Source of the DNA: Beaufortia kweichowensis
Taxonomy: Eukaryota; Chordata; Actinopteri; Cypriniformes; Gastromyzontidae
Assembly: GCA_019155185.1 (NCBI GenBank)
Contig: CM032795.1
Coordinates: 14,735,795 to 14,799,794, forward strand
Length of the DNA: 64,000 nt
Direction of reading: 5' to 3'
In this document: positions 9,701 to 21,600 of the stretch, one piece after another
How the letters are laid out: every line of letters begins with the position of its first letter
How positions within the stretch are numbered: position 1 is the stretch's first letter
Program-made: the position numbers and the translations under genes
Notes under the pieces: model-generated
Databases searched by the model: none
What the model saw: the letters and a program-made list of their open reading frames with translations, nothing else
Told to the model about the DNA's origin: nothing

Positions 9701-12472
9701 TAGTTTTGTTATTTGAGTTTTGATTTGACTTGATCCCCTTAAACCTTACAAGATTCCAGTTAGGACCAAAAAGGCTTTTACAGCCCAGATGTCAAAGAAA
9801 AATCTTTTTAACTTAGTCTGCAATAAACCTTAAAAGCATTGCACAAATCTAAAGCATCTATTATGTAATGTCAATAATGTAACTGTAGCTAGAACATGGT
9901 GCTAGAAGTCATGGCTTTCTTTTCCAGGAAATGCACATACTCAAAAACAGCTTGGTTGCACTGCAGGCCACTTTTGATATAAGCGTCTACCAAACGCATA
10001 AATGTTATACCCTCATTCTGCAGTTGATAAATCTGAGCTGTTCTAAATGAGGAAGCACATGTCTGCAGTAATTTGCAAGATCTTCAGGCAAGACTTCCAA
10101 GTGTGCCATTCTCAAAACCAGCTGAAACAGTAAATCACATTTGGCTTAGTAAATTTTATATTTTTTAAACCACCAGGAGTCAATGTAGTATCATTTTAAG
10201 TAGGAGATTACTGATGCATCATGGTTTTAACATGAAAACATGCACACAAAAGTCTTTGAATTTCAGAAGGTTTTTTAAAACTTGCCACCAGCCCTGTTTT
10301 TACTCTCTCTCTTCTTTTCCTTGATCATGTATCCAGTATGGTTTTGTGGGTCACTGGCTGTCCCCAGGCAGATCCACAGTTGGTGCACTAGACTTTGGTG
10401 GAGCTTCGACTCAGATCACCTTTGTAACTAAAGAAACCGTAGAGAACAAGGAAAATCTGATGAATTTGCAGATGTATGGGCAAGACTATAAGATTTACAC
10501 CCAGAGCTTTCTGTGCTATGGGAGAGATCAGGTCTTACTCAGACTGCTGGCACATCTGATTACGGTTAAGTATTGCCTTCCTATTGCAGCACATACAGTA
10601 AGTAAGTAAGTACACAAATTACCTTAAAGGTATAGTTCACTCAAAAAATCATTTATTCACCCTAATATCATTCACTCTTTCTTCAGTGGAACACATAAGA
10701 TGTATGTTTATATAAGTATGTTTTAAATTGTGAATGTGTTAACAAGGAGAACCATCATATTTCAAATGATTTTAGGATGATAAGTAATTAGTATTTAGAG
10801 TTGCTACTATAGCTGATGTTTTTCTATTTCTTTGTGTGTTTTATAGACTCAGGGATCAGACAGCTCAATAGTTCATCCTTGCTATCCTGCAGGATACACT
10901 GACTCCATAAAGCTGGACAGTGTGTTTGCTACTCCATGCGTTAAGAGACAAACTCCTTATAAACCTGACGACAACCTGTGGATAACTGGCACTGGAAACT
11001 ACAATCAATGTCTTGGAAATGTTTCTAAGCTCTTCTCTTTCAACAACTGTTCATATTCCAAATGCTCTTTTGATGGAGTTTTCCAGCCTAATATTACAGG
11101 AAACTTTATGGTATGAGATTTCATACTGCTTTTATAGAACGAGAGATTAATGCTATACAACATTTATTTTGTTTAAATATGTTTATTAGCTGACATATTT
11201 GGTTTTCAAGTCTTGAGCCATAGGATACATTAGTGTCTTGACTAAATGGCGAAGCTCAAAGTTTTATATAAATCTTATCTTATCTCCTGGGCACTTTGTG
11301 TCACAGTTATGACTATAATCTATTTCTCTCTCTCTTAATCTGGCACAGGCATTTTCTGCATTCTTCTACACTCATTCTTTCCTTCAAAAAACTACAGACA
11401 TCACCATCACCTCCCCAGCACACTTTGAGAACGCTGCCCGTGCTGTCTGTAACATGACCTATCAGGAGGTAACACCCTGCTGGACTTATTTTGAGCTTTG
11501 CTATTCTGACATATAGACTTTCCATGTATCTCAGCAACCTACTACAGGGCAAAGATTAAGAGTCTTAGGCTCTCAAAGAATTTGCTTTTATCTTTAATGG
11601 AGATATTTAATAAGTGCACTTTGCATTCAATAATATCATATCTGTCGACTTATTTATTTAGCCAGACATGTCAGGGAATTTTTATTTTAAAAGTATAGAT
11701 ACAACCTTAGAAAAAATAATTTTTCAAAATGATGTTTGAAAATAAATAAAACGTCTAACTTCTCTATCGCTCTCCATCTCCTAGATGAACAGTACGTTTC
11801 CGAACCAGGGAGAGCGTTTAAAGGATTACTGTGCGGTCTCCATCTTTGTCCAGAAGCTCCTGATTAGTGGATATGGCTTTGATGATGTCTCTTTCCCACA
11901 CATCTCTTTCCAAAAAAAGGTAGGCCCTGCCCATGACAGCCATATATGGAAGTATACATGAAATCAGTTGACCCTATTTACTTCCTGGATTATTTGCATG
12001 ATTAATGAAAGTTCTTTGCATCTGTAACCGTTTAACGACATCTTTTAACCAGGTCACTTTATTTTTTATCCCTCAAAAACTCCAACCACCTAGCATACAT
12101 AGGACACCTTTAATGATTCAATAATATCCTGATAGATAAAATCAAGCCAGACATTCTCTTCCACAATAAATATCCTGTTTTGCTCTGAAGTATATCATGA
12201 AGTGAACTGTGTCATACTTTTACATGTTGATGCTTTTATAAGACAATGGTATCTTTGGTTTGCAGGCAGGAGACACCTCTGTTGGCTGGTCCCTTGGCTA
12301 CATGTTAAGTTTAAGCAACCTGCTTCCTGCTGAAGATATATCTCTGAGAAAAGCACTGCATCCAGGAGCCTGGAATGCTCTGATTGTCATCTTTTGCCTC
12401 CTTCTTATAGTGGGTGTATTTTTTCTGCTGCGTGCTAGTTGTTTTAAAAAAGAAAGTGATGGTGTTGTTTAA
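6757..12472 (+). CDS. entpd8: Ectonucleoside triphosphate diphosphohydrolase 8-like, copy 1
   Basis: Cell-surface GDA1/CD39-family enzyme that removes gamma and beta phosphates from extracellular ATP/ADP. Nine exons: 6757-6876, 8390-8507, 9125-9275, 9485-9644, 10337-10564, 10847-11110, 11349-11468, 11785-11919, 12266-12472; all have GT-AG borders and phases close to give 500 aa, close to the roughly 495 aa typical of NTPDase8. All five apyrase conserved regions are visible: DAGSSHT (46-52), ATAGMRLL (122-129), EEGAYGW (165-171, with the catalytic Glu), DFGGASTQ (202-209), SVGWSLGYM (437-445). One membrane segment lies near each end (about 14-30 and 469-487). Sequons such as NVS, NCS and NIT fit an extracellular domain. 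The start at 6757 opens with MGNQ, the same first four residues as copy 2. AATAAA lies at 12829. Type 8 is preferred over types 1-3 by overall wording and synteny; that assignment is less sure than the family. Confidence 0.93.
7165..7355. repeat. AT-rich palindromic repeat in entpd8 intron 1
   Basis: Dense run of the words TATAGTA, TACTTTAGTATT and their reverse complements, as in ACTATAACTATAGTAAAGT. It resembles self-complementary MITE-like repeats common in fish genomes; a related fragment occurs at 6420-6540. Class not assigned. Confidence 0.5.
7402..7428 (+). repeat. (ATTC)n microsatellite
   Basis: About six and a half perfect ATTC units within intron 1 of the first entpd8-like gene. 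Confidence 0.9.
9930..10010 (+). repeat. SINE-tail-like repeat fragment
   Basis: Contains TTGATATAAGCGTCTACCAA followed by ACGCATAAATGT, a decayed copy of the tail word (TTGGATAAAAGCGTCNGCTAA) also seen at 18860-18925 and, inverted, at 18085-18150. Lies in intron 4 of the first entpd8-like gene. Confidence 0.5.
10622..10705 (+). repeat. Interspersed repeat (GGTATAGTTCACTCAAAA type)
   Basis: Starts with AAAGGTATAGTTCACTCAAA and continues with ATTCACCCTAATATCATTCA and a TTCTTCAGTGGAACACA word. The same consensus recurs at about 40065-40285 and 60150-60300, so it is a dispersed repeat, probably a DNA-transposon remnant. Confidence 0.6.
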
Positions 12473-14230
12473 TACCAAGTACAAGACACTGAAATAATGA
12501 GATTGCCCCTCTTGTACGTCATTATCTACTGAAAAGCTTTTCTGTCCTTAGCAAGGATAGTTGGCAAGTCTCCACTCACTGTTTACAATACAATGACAAC
12601 AATTAGGATGCACAAGAAGTAGGTGTAAACATGAAAACTTTTCGTATTGCTTGTCTGCAACATTTCAGCAATTTTTGTCTTATCAATCATATTTTATATT
12701 AATTAGAATTTTAGAAGAGACTTTGTGCCAATTTTGCATGTAACAGAATACATTTTGCTAGTGATTTTATTTTTGCTATTTTGTATGGTTATCAAGTTCT
12801 TTTCATAATGTTAAATGTACTGTAGGTAAATAAAGGTGAGGTGCTGTGCCTTGACAAATAGGATAAAAAAGTTAGTTTGCCTAATTTTGCTAGTATGAAA
12901 TTCTTTCTGCTACAATGACAAATGGAAGCTGTATGTAATTTTTAATTTGTATTGTTTGCTTTTGTTCTGCTTAATAAGTCAATGTTTTATGATGTCATTA
13001 TATGTTTGTGTTTAATAACTCCTCTGTGAAACACTGTGTACATTTTTTATATAAACAGACTGCTTTACACATACACACACTCTGGGAAATGATCAGTAAC
13101 ATTTAATGTGCTGTTTTACTTTTTAAATCATTCCTACACTTCTGCAAAACACTGACAAATAATAATATTTATTGTGAAATGCATGGTAATCACTAGAAAT
13201 CTGGTGTACAATAAAAAGCTCAATGATCCATCACACTTGCACCAAACACATCCCAAAACAAAACAATTGTCCAAGGTAATATCTAATATCTAAATACCTT
13301 CTAAATAACATTTACTATGTGTATTGTTATGTGTAGATAATTATGTAAATATAATATATTTATAATCATGTCCAGATTATGGGGGATTTGAGGGGATCTG
13401 GCCTCCTGAAGGATATAAAAAGACGTGACATTCGTTTATTTTTGTGATACATGCCCCATACATATCCTAAAAGTCTCCTGTACATAGTTTTGATATATAG
13501 GCTACATAAAGTCCCATACATATCCTGTACATAAAGTCTCCTCTTTACGTTTTTTTAAAATAAATAATCTCTTCAGTAACGCGTGATTGACTCAAAGATT
13601 GACTGGAACGCATGAGGTCGGAGGTAGGACATTTAACCTGGAAACTCCTCCTTCGTCCGGCAATAACACTTCCGCCTGTGTGTGCTTCACTTTATTGTGT
13701 AATTCATCAGACGACAGCTTCTGTTTTTTGAGGCAGCTCATGGCAAGGAATGCATGTTATGTCATCGTGCTGTCATACAGTATATAGATACAAAACGCAT
13801 ATGCGCAAGAAGCAGGCAAAACTTTTTTGAAGTCCCCGGTAGAGCGATAAAAAACACAATATCACAGCTATATAAGCTGATCTTGAATTATTTTTGGTCT
13901 TTAGGTTTAACTTTTTGGTATACAGTTATTGCTTGTTTTTAGAGCCACACATGCACAACTGTCCACAGTTAACTGCCATATATGATACCCAGATTAAAAT
14001 AAAACTTTTCTTTTTTAAAGATACGGATGTTACAGGTTGCGTGTCTGACTGGTCAGACAGGTTGGTTTATTTCAGGAACAACAGGTCCATGCGTCAAATA
14101 TTTTCTTGTTACTTGCAATGTTTTCGCTTACATTTACATTCATTTACACAGTCTTCTAGCAGATGCTTTTATTCACAGCATAAAGCTTATTGTACCGCAA
14201 AGGAACAAAGTAAATGATTTGGAAACCAAA
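12473..14230 (+). other. Spacer between the two entpd8-like genes
   Basis: First part is 3'UTR of copy 1, with AATAAA at 12829-12834 and another at about 13210. Short duplicated words (CCATACATATCCT and GTACATA) occur at 13450-13535. A SINE-tail-like fragment sits at about 14110-14190 close to the start of copy 2. No independent gene seen; open frames at 13587-13942 lack motifs. Confidence 0.45.
14110..14195 (+). repeat. SINE-tail-like fragment upstream of entpd8 copy 2
   Basis: TTACATTTACATTCATTTAC then CTAGCAGATGCTTTTATTCA, a diverged form of the CATTTGGCAGACGCTTTTATCC word that is widespread in fish repeats. It lies within 50-120 bases of the start codon and would be in the promoter or 5' leader. 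Confidence 0.45.
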
Positions 14231-17200
14231 ATGGGTAACCAAGCGCAAAGCCAAATCTTTACCGCCAGCGCAACTTCGTTTCTTTCATTCATAGGTATTC
14301 TTCTGCTCGTCATCAACACCGAAGACATTAAAGGACCAGCACAGTTCATGGTAAAAACATTTATGCAATTCGTCAATAAAATAGGCTACAATGCAATAGA
14401 TATACAACATGAGAAATAATCAGACAAAAGGTTTTAGGAAATATACATTCTCAATACTAGTTGGCTTAAAGGCAACAATGTTTTTATTATGATGCAAATA
14501 AAATGGGAGCAACTAGTACATGTGAGTTGAAGTACATTTTCTTGCAGCCCTATTTTTGCTTTTTTCCTATAAGTTTTCATTATGTTTGTTTTTAGTATGG
14601 CATAGTCCTGGATGCTGGATCTGCTCATACTGCCATGTACATCTACAAATGGCCAGCGAACAAGCAAAATGGAACCGGCATTGTCAGTCAACACAGCGAG
14701 TGTCATGTCAAGGGTAAATTGCTGAGGCAGAGAGGAATAAAATATAGGCCAATAGTGTGAATGAACTAAAAAAGATTTTAGTATAATGATATAATTCAGC
14801 GTTTTAATGAGGGTCTTGGTTTTGAGGTTTTAAGTTGAGTTTTTTTATTTAGAGTTATTGTAAGTCTTACTCTCTTTTCTTCACTTGCCCAGGAGGTGGG
14901 ATCTCAAGCTATGCGGGTATCAGAGGAGGAGCAGCGCAGAGCCTTCAGGAGTGTATGGAACAAGCTGTGAAGGACATCCCAGAGTCCAGACACAAACTCA
15001 CTCCTTTGTATCTTGGAGCCACAGCGGGCATGCGACTACTTAAGTGAGTCAGAAACTTGTCATCACTCTATTTCATATCTTCTGTTGTAAGTCTTATAAG
15101 TCTGCATTACAACACCTTTTATATATATGGGCTTGGATGTGCTCTGTAGTGTTTCACAGATAACAAATTATTAACAGATAATGACATTTGTGTCATATCA
15201 CAGTATTTCTAAACCCAACGAGTCAGATGAGATTTTGAGGGAAGTGGGAAATAAACTGAAGACTTACCCATTTAGCTTCAAAGGTGCCACGATTTTAAGT
15301 GGACTAGAGGAGGGAGCCTATGGATGGGTTACAGTCAACTACCTGCTTGAGAAATTTATCAAGGTAAGGCCTGAAGTTTTGTCAAATAAAAGAAATTAAT
15401 ATTTACCGATATATATAATTCATAATAATATAACATTTAATGTTTATGAATATTTAATATTAATATGAAAAAAGAAATAATAAATCAAGTTTTCCAAAAA
15501 AGTCAACAGAAAGGGTATAAATTAAAAAATAAAGTATGCGCCAAATGTAAATGTAATAATAACAACCTGATTTTATTTTGATTCCTTTTTACTTTCTCTG
15601 CATCTCCAGTATAGTTTTGTGGGTCAGTGGATGTTCCCAGGCAAAGAGATGGTTGGTGCACTAGATTTAGGTGGAGCTTCAACTGAGATCACCTTTGAGA
15701 TTAAGCAGACAATGGAGAACAAGGATAATCTGATGAATTTGCGGCTGTATGGACGAGACTATACAATTTACACCCAGAGCTTTCTGTGCTATGGGAGAGA
15801 TCAGGTCTTACTCAGACTGCTGGCACATCTGATTACGGTTAAGTATGCTTCTTAAATAATTAAATTATTTAATCTGGTAGACCAATGATTTATATTCTTA
15901 TCAAACAAGCTGATTGGCTGATGTCACGCTTAACCAGAAGCGGTATAATTTGTAGGTGGGTGTGTCAAACCCTGCTCCTGGATAAACTTTAGCTCCAACC
16001 CTCATCAAACACACCTGAACAAGCAAAAAAAGTCCCTTCAGGATTACAGGCATGTGTTTTAAAAACTGAGCTGAACAGTGGCCCTCCAGGAGAAGGGTTT
16101 GACACCCATGTTTTTAAATAATCATAATGGAGAATGTGCTAAAATAAATTATGTTTTTAATTTGTTTGTTTGTTTTATAGACTCAGGGATCAGACAGCTC
16201 AGTAGTTCATCCTTGTTATCCTGCAGGATACACTGACTCCATAAAGCTGGGCAGTGTGTTTCATACTCCATGCGTTAAGAGACAAACTCCTTATAAACTT
16301 GGCGACAACCTGCGGATAACTGGCACTGGAAACTACAATCAGTGTCTTGGAAATGTTTCTAAGCTCTTCTCTTTTAACAACTGTTCATATTCCACATGCT
16401 CCTTTGATGGAGTAATCTTGCCCAATATTACAGGAAGCTTTATGGTATGAGATTTCATATTTTATTATATTAAATAGTGTAATTTTTGTGTTCTAAGTGT
16501 TTTCTTCACTTGTAGGCATATTAAACAAACACTTTGTATGATTTTTGTGTCCTAGATGTTTATTGTGCTGCCCTCCATTAAAAGTGTATTAACTTATCTT
16601 TTTTTATAACCGCCTATGTAATAATTATGATTATGTAATCTTCCTCTTTCTGTGGCACAGGCATTTTCTGCATTCTACTACACTATTGACATGCTACAGA
16701 AAGCTACAGGCATCACCATAACCTCCCCAGTGCATTTAGATAACGCCACCCATGCTGTCTGCCACATGAGCTTACAGGAGGTAACCTGGCTTATTTAGTC
16801 CTGCAATTTGAAAATGACTTTCTCCATGTTTTTTTCAATTTGCCAGACGACTCAACACCGACATTTGCAACTCCTGGATTAAGATTTTTTTTATACATCT
16901 TTATAAAAACATTTCATATTTTCACTTTGCATTGATTTAATTATTAAGAATGAATGAATGAATGCAGTGTTAATAGTTCACTGGATTCATTCGAACACTT
17001 AAATCATTTTGCCAGACTTGTCAGAGGAGAGAGTTCATAAGTCTAGTTTTTAATTAAACTTAAATGTGATTAAATTCAAGATGTTCCCCCAGGAAAGAGA
17101 ATAAATGAGAAAAATGGTAAAAAGTGAGAAACATTTTCATCAAGCAAACTCTCATTTTCTCTTTCTCTCTTATTTTTACACTCTCTTTCTCAGATGCAAA

Positions 17201-17656
17201 GTAAGTTTCCTGGTGAGGGAAACTATTTAAGGAACTACTGTGCAGATTCTGTCTTAGTTCATGTCCTCCTGCTCAGTGGTTATGGCTTCAATGATCTTTC
17301 TTTCCCACACATCTCCTTTCAGGAGAAAGTAAGCCACATACTTGCAGTTCTAGTTTAGTAAATAAATATATCATAAGTTATTATTATATGTTTTCAAGCC
17401 AATATCAGCATGTTACTTTGCTTTTCAGGCTGAGGACACCTCTGTTGGCTGGGCCCTCGGCTACATGTTAAGTTTAAGCAATCTTCTGCCAGCTGAGGAT
17501 GTGCTACTTAGAAAAGCACTGCGACCAGATGCCTGGCGTGCTGCGATTTTACTATTTTCAGTCCTTTTTATTGCATCTTTTTTCTTTCTTGTACGAATCT
17601 ACCACAAGAATACCACTCAAGCTTGGTGTCCAGTTTTATCAATATGCACTAAATAA
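14231..17656 (+). CDS. entpd8: Ectonucleoside triphosphate diphosphohydrolase 8-like, copy 2
   Basis: Tandem duplicate of the upstream gene with the same nine-exon structure and phases: 14231-14350, 14596-14713, 14893-15043, 15204-15363, 15610-15837, 16181-16444, 16661-16780, 17194-17328, 17429-17656; 507 aa. Exons 1-8 have exactly the same lengths as copy 1; only the last differs (longer cytosolic tail ending SICTK). The family's apyrase regions are present but changed: ACR1 reads DAGSAHT (second Ser is Ala, residue 50), ACR4 reads DLGGASTE (Gln is Glu, residue 209), ACR3 keeps EEGAYGW with the catalytic Glu, ACR5 is SVGWALGYM. Two terminal membrane segments are kept (about 14-28 and 470-488). 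The open frame and intact splice sites argue it is functional, though its nucleotide preference may differ. Poly(A) signal AATAAA at 17718. Parts of exons 3-6 are nearly identical to copy 1, suggesting gene conversion. Confidence 0.93.
15957..16109. mobile_element. Short MITE with terminal inverted repeats
   Basis: Ends TGTCAAACCCTGCTCCTGGA (15963 onward) and TCCAGGAGAAGGGTTTGACA are inverted copies of each other. The 150-base body (CTCATCAAACACACCTGAAC) has no coding capacity. This looks like the small hAT-type non-autonomous elements common in fish. It lies in intron 5 of entpd8 copy 2 and is absent from the matching intron of copy 1, so it inserted after the duplication. Confidence 0.75.
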
Positions 17657-18644
17657 TTTTTCTTCATCCTAGCAAGAATGGTTGGCCTACCTTTTTAGAA
17701 AATCTAAATCTAAAAGCAATAAAGATGCATTAGCAGAACATGTACTTTTCTGTTGTAAGCCTGATTTTGTTTGGCCTACAATGGTTTCTTTTCTTCGTTT
17801 CTTCCATAAGTTGAAAATCATGATGGTGTATGTAATAAGAAATTAGTTTAAAAATCTCAAATGCCATTAATTTTATTTACATTTACCCATCTTGACATTA
17901 CAGCTGTGCACAGTAATCTGATTCTAAAGAACATCCCGTTTTTAGTTCCTCTGTGCGGCTGAACAGTGGCGCCTGTTGGTTGTTAAGTGTAACTGCACAA
18001 AACGATGAAAGGTTGAAAGAATTACGAGAATTAAACAGACTGTATTAAATAAATCAATTTAGTTATGTTCCCTATTAAAATACATTTACATTTTTTGCAT
18101 TTGGATGGTACTTTTATCCAAAGCGACTGACTGTACATTCAAACAGTACACTTCTTTATTTTATTATTTTATTTAGGTAATTTCCCATACTATATTGCCA
18201 TATATGAACTTGTGTATATAATATCAAATATATTATATTAGATTTCTTTGTGGGTTGTGTGTTCCCTGGGAATCAAACCCAGCCCCTTTTGTGCAGCTGA
18301 CACAATGCTTTGCCAGTTAAACTACAGGGACATGTTTTTAGTTCAATAATAAAAACAAGTTTAGCATACAATCATTTCAATACGTTTTTTATGCCGTGCT
18401 TTTTTTGTCACCGCGCATCGCTAGAAAAGCACACTAGCGCACATTAGCACAGAGGTAGGAACTTTCCTGATGCGGAACCTCTTACGATGTACCGGAAACA
18501 TGAGAGTGTTGACGAAGTTGCACAGTTAGGAAGTGTGGGAAAACATAAAAACGAACAATGCAAATCTAGCCCAAATTATTTATATGTCAGAATTCAGTAC
18601 ATTTAAAACTCTTTAACCTGAGTGAAAACAAATAGCGTCTCAAC
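17657..18644 (+). other. Spacer between entpd8 copy 2 and nelfb
   Basis: Holds the 3'UTR of entpd8 copy 2 (AATAAA at 17718), a reversed SINE (18080-18332) and the likely nelfb promoter and leader (about 18410-18644), which is CpG-richer and contains ACCGGAAAC, an ETS-like site, at about 18490. No TATA box seen, as expected for a housekeeping promoter. Confidence 0.45.
18080..18332 (-). repeat. tRNA-derived SINE, reversed
   Basis: On the minus strand, reading from 18332, there is a tRNA-like head with a box A-like word (AGTTTAACTGGCAAAG) and a box B-like word (GGTTTGATTCCC), followed towards 18085 by the tail word CGCTTTGGATAAAAGTACC and an AT-rich end. Box spacing fits an RNA polymerase III promoter of a tRNA-derived SINE. 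The copy is decayed. Confidence 0.65.
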
Positions 18645-21600
18645 ATGTTTGCGGGGTTACCAGAGCTCGGAATATCCAATGGAGAAGATCTGAAAGAAAC
18701 TCTCACTAACTGTACAGAGCCTCTGAAAGCCATCGACCAGTTTCAGGTAAGATCTTTTTTCAGGTAAGCGATTGCTTTTAAAGTCTTCTCTAGAGTTGGT
18801 CAAATCGCCATGATGTCATGATGCGAGCGAGACATAATCTAATAGATTATAATCTAATTTGTCTCCTAATGTTTGTCAATCGCTTTGGATAAAAGCGTCA
18901 GCTAAATGCCTAAATGTAAATGTAATAGGCGATTATGACATGTGTTGACAGATGAATGACAGGCGCCAAATTTGCCGCGTGATAAAACTCTTGTATAATC
19001 TTACTTTGGAGTGTTGAGCATAATTGTATTATCTCTTTCAGATGGAAAATGGCATATTGTTGCCAACCCTACAGTCTGCATTGCCTTTCCTGGATCTTCA
19101 CGGCACTCCTCGACTGGAGTTTCACCAGTCAGTGTTTGACGAGCTGCGTGAGAAGCTGATGGAGCGTGTTGCTGTCATTGCAGAGGGTAAAGACGAGGAC
19201 AGGTGACTAAAAAGTGTTATTTACAACAATCACTTTGGTAGATCAGAAATGATCATGTGTTTTCTTAAGCATAATTGGTAGAGCATGCATTAGCAACCCA
19301 GAGATCATGGGTTTGATCCTAGTTAATACACATATTGATATAAATTGAATATACTGTAAGTCTACTGAATATACTGTAAACACTAACACACCGCTCGTTT
19401 GAACATAGGTATGTTAAGCTGGAAGAACTTCTGGAGAAAAGCTTTCCATTGGTAAAGGTGCCATCCATACAGCCCGTTGTCATGCAAGTGCTGAAACATC
19501 TGCCAAAGGTACGGACATGTGTTATGCAATGATCTATCACTTATGTGACAGATATATTGAGTCATTACATAAACAGATACATTGAATCATTACAGTGACA
19601 AATACATTTAATCAGCATTGCATTAATATTCCTCATACATTCTTTCAAGAGGTTCGTTAATTCCATAAAACCACTTACAACATACAGTTGTTTTGCAAAT
19701 TGTTTCAGTCATGGGTGTGTCTGTCTATGTTTGTTTTTATAAACTGTAAAAAAAATTATAATAATTTAAAGATTACGTTTGGAAAATCTCCCATAGACTG
19801 ACCTTGCCAGAATATTTAGCATTCAGAATGTAACCGAATAACATTTTAATAGCAGTAAAGCTTCTGTTTGGATGCAGGTGCCTGAGAAAAAGCTAAAGCA
19901 GGTAATGGCTGATAAAGAGCTGTATAAAGTCTGCGCTGTGGAGGTGAAACGGCAGATTTGGCAGGACAATCAGGCTCTTTTCGGAGATGAAGTGTCTCCT
20001 CTATTGAAACAGTATATTGTGGAGAAGGAGGCGGCTCTCTTCAGCAGTGATCTGTCCATCCTTCACAACTTTTTCAGTTCATCACCAAAAACACGCAGAC
20101 AGGGCGAGGTGAGTGTTACATTTCTTCTGTATACTTCACTTTTAAAGTTTGCACTAACCAACGAGTACAGTTGTGCACTCCAGTACAGCATGCACGAACA
20201 CAGATGTATTGTATACTGGGGACATATACTGTAATGCATTTAATTGATACGCTGATATTTGTCTCCAGGTAGTGCTTAAGCTGACTCAGATGATTGGGAA
20301 GAACGTGAAGCTCTACGACATGGTGCTGCAGTTTTTGCGGACGTTGTTCCTGCGCACACGTAACGTGCATTACTGCACCCTGCGAGCTGAGCTGCTCATG
20401 TCCCTTCATGACCTGGACATCAGTGAGATCTGTTCAGTTGACCCTTGTCACAAGGTGTGAAATATTGACAGGGACATACAGTCCAAATGATTTCTTTGCA
20501 ACAGTAATACTTGATTACTACTTTTTTGTAACCCACTTAATAAATTGTGAATAAAAAATGTAAAATTACACTCTGCGTGTAGTTTAACTTAGTTAGTTTA
20601 AATTAGTCCCTGTATATTTCTTGAAGAAATTATTTGTACATACATTGAATTTAGTGGAAAAGTGTTGGTTTTACACTCCCTCCCTCTTTTTTGTAGTTTT
20701 CCTGGTGTTTGGATGCCTGCATCAGGGAAAAGTTTGTGGATGCTAAAAGGGCACGAGAGTTACAAGGCTTCCTGGATGGGGTGAAGAAAGGACAAGAACA
20801 GGTGTTGGGGTACGAAACTTATATATCTGTATAGACAGAAGGTGCAGAACTGTAAAAACTCTCTAACGTGCAAACTTTCTGACCTTGTTTCTCACACAGT
20901 GATCTCTCTATGATTCTCTGTGATCCATTTGCCTGTAACACACTAGTGTTGAGCACAGTGAGGAACCTTCAGGAGCTGTTGGGCCAGGACGCCCTGCCCA
21001 GAGTAAGAACTCTCATACACTGATCAAACACTGTGGCACACAAAAAGTTAAAGCAATTTCAAGTTGTTCTATATATAATTTATAAACATAACTTTTTTAT
21101 ATGTGGATGGTCTCATTAATTGGACTCTTAGGGAAATTGTGGCTATGTAAAATGCAGTCTTTACCTCGTACATAGAAAACGCATTTTTAATCTTGTCATA
21201 AAGATTAGTGTCAATGTTATTTGTCAACTGCTTATGTACAGGACAGCCCTGACCTCCTCTTGTTGCTGCGGATGCTTTCACTTGGTCAGGGCGCCTGGGA
21301 CATGATCGACAGCCAGGTTTTCAAAGAGCCACGAATGGTAAGATAATCACTTTGCAATATTCTGCATTAAGTTTGTTATTTCTGAGCCACTACGGCATCA
21401 AACAGAATTGTGATTTTTTTTTTGTGTGATTTACTGTTTTCTAAATGAAATCATTGTACATAATGTAAAGAAGAATGTGAAAATATAAATCTTGATATCT
21501 TTAATATTGACAGAGTATGGCCATGTCAAAGATTTAAATCAGTGTTTAGGTCAACTTTTGGGATTTTTTTGTGCAAAATAATAATATGAAGTGTCAATAA

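Noticed and set aside
19262..19335. tRNA gene
   Set aside because: Box A and B words are present but the cloverleaf stems do not pair well and SINE-like context surrounds it.
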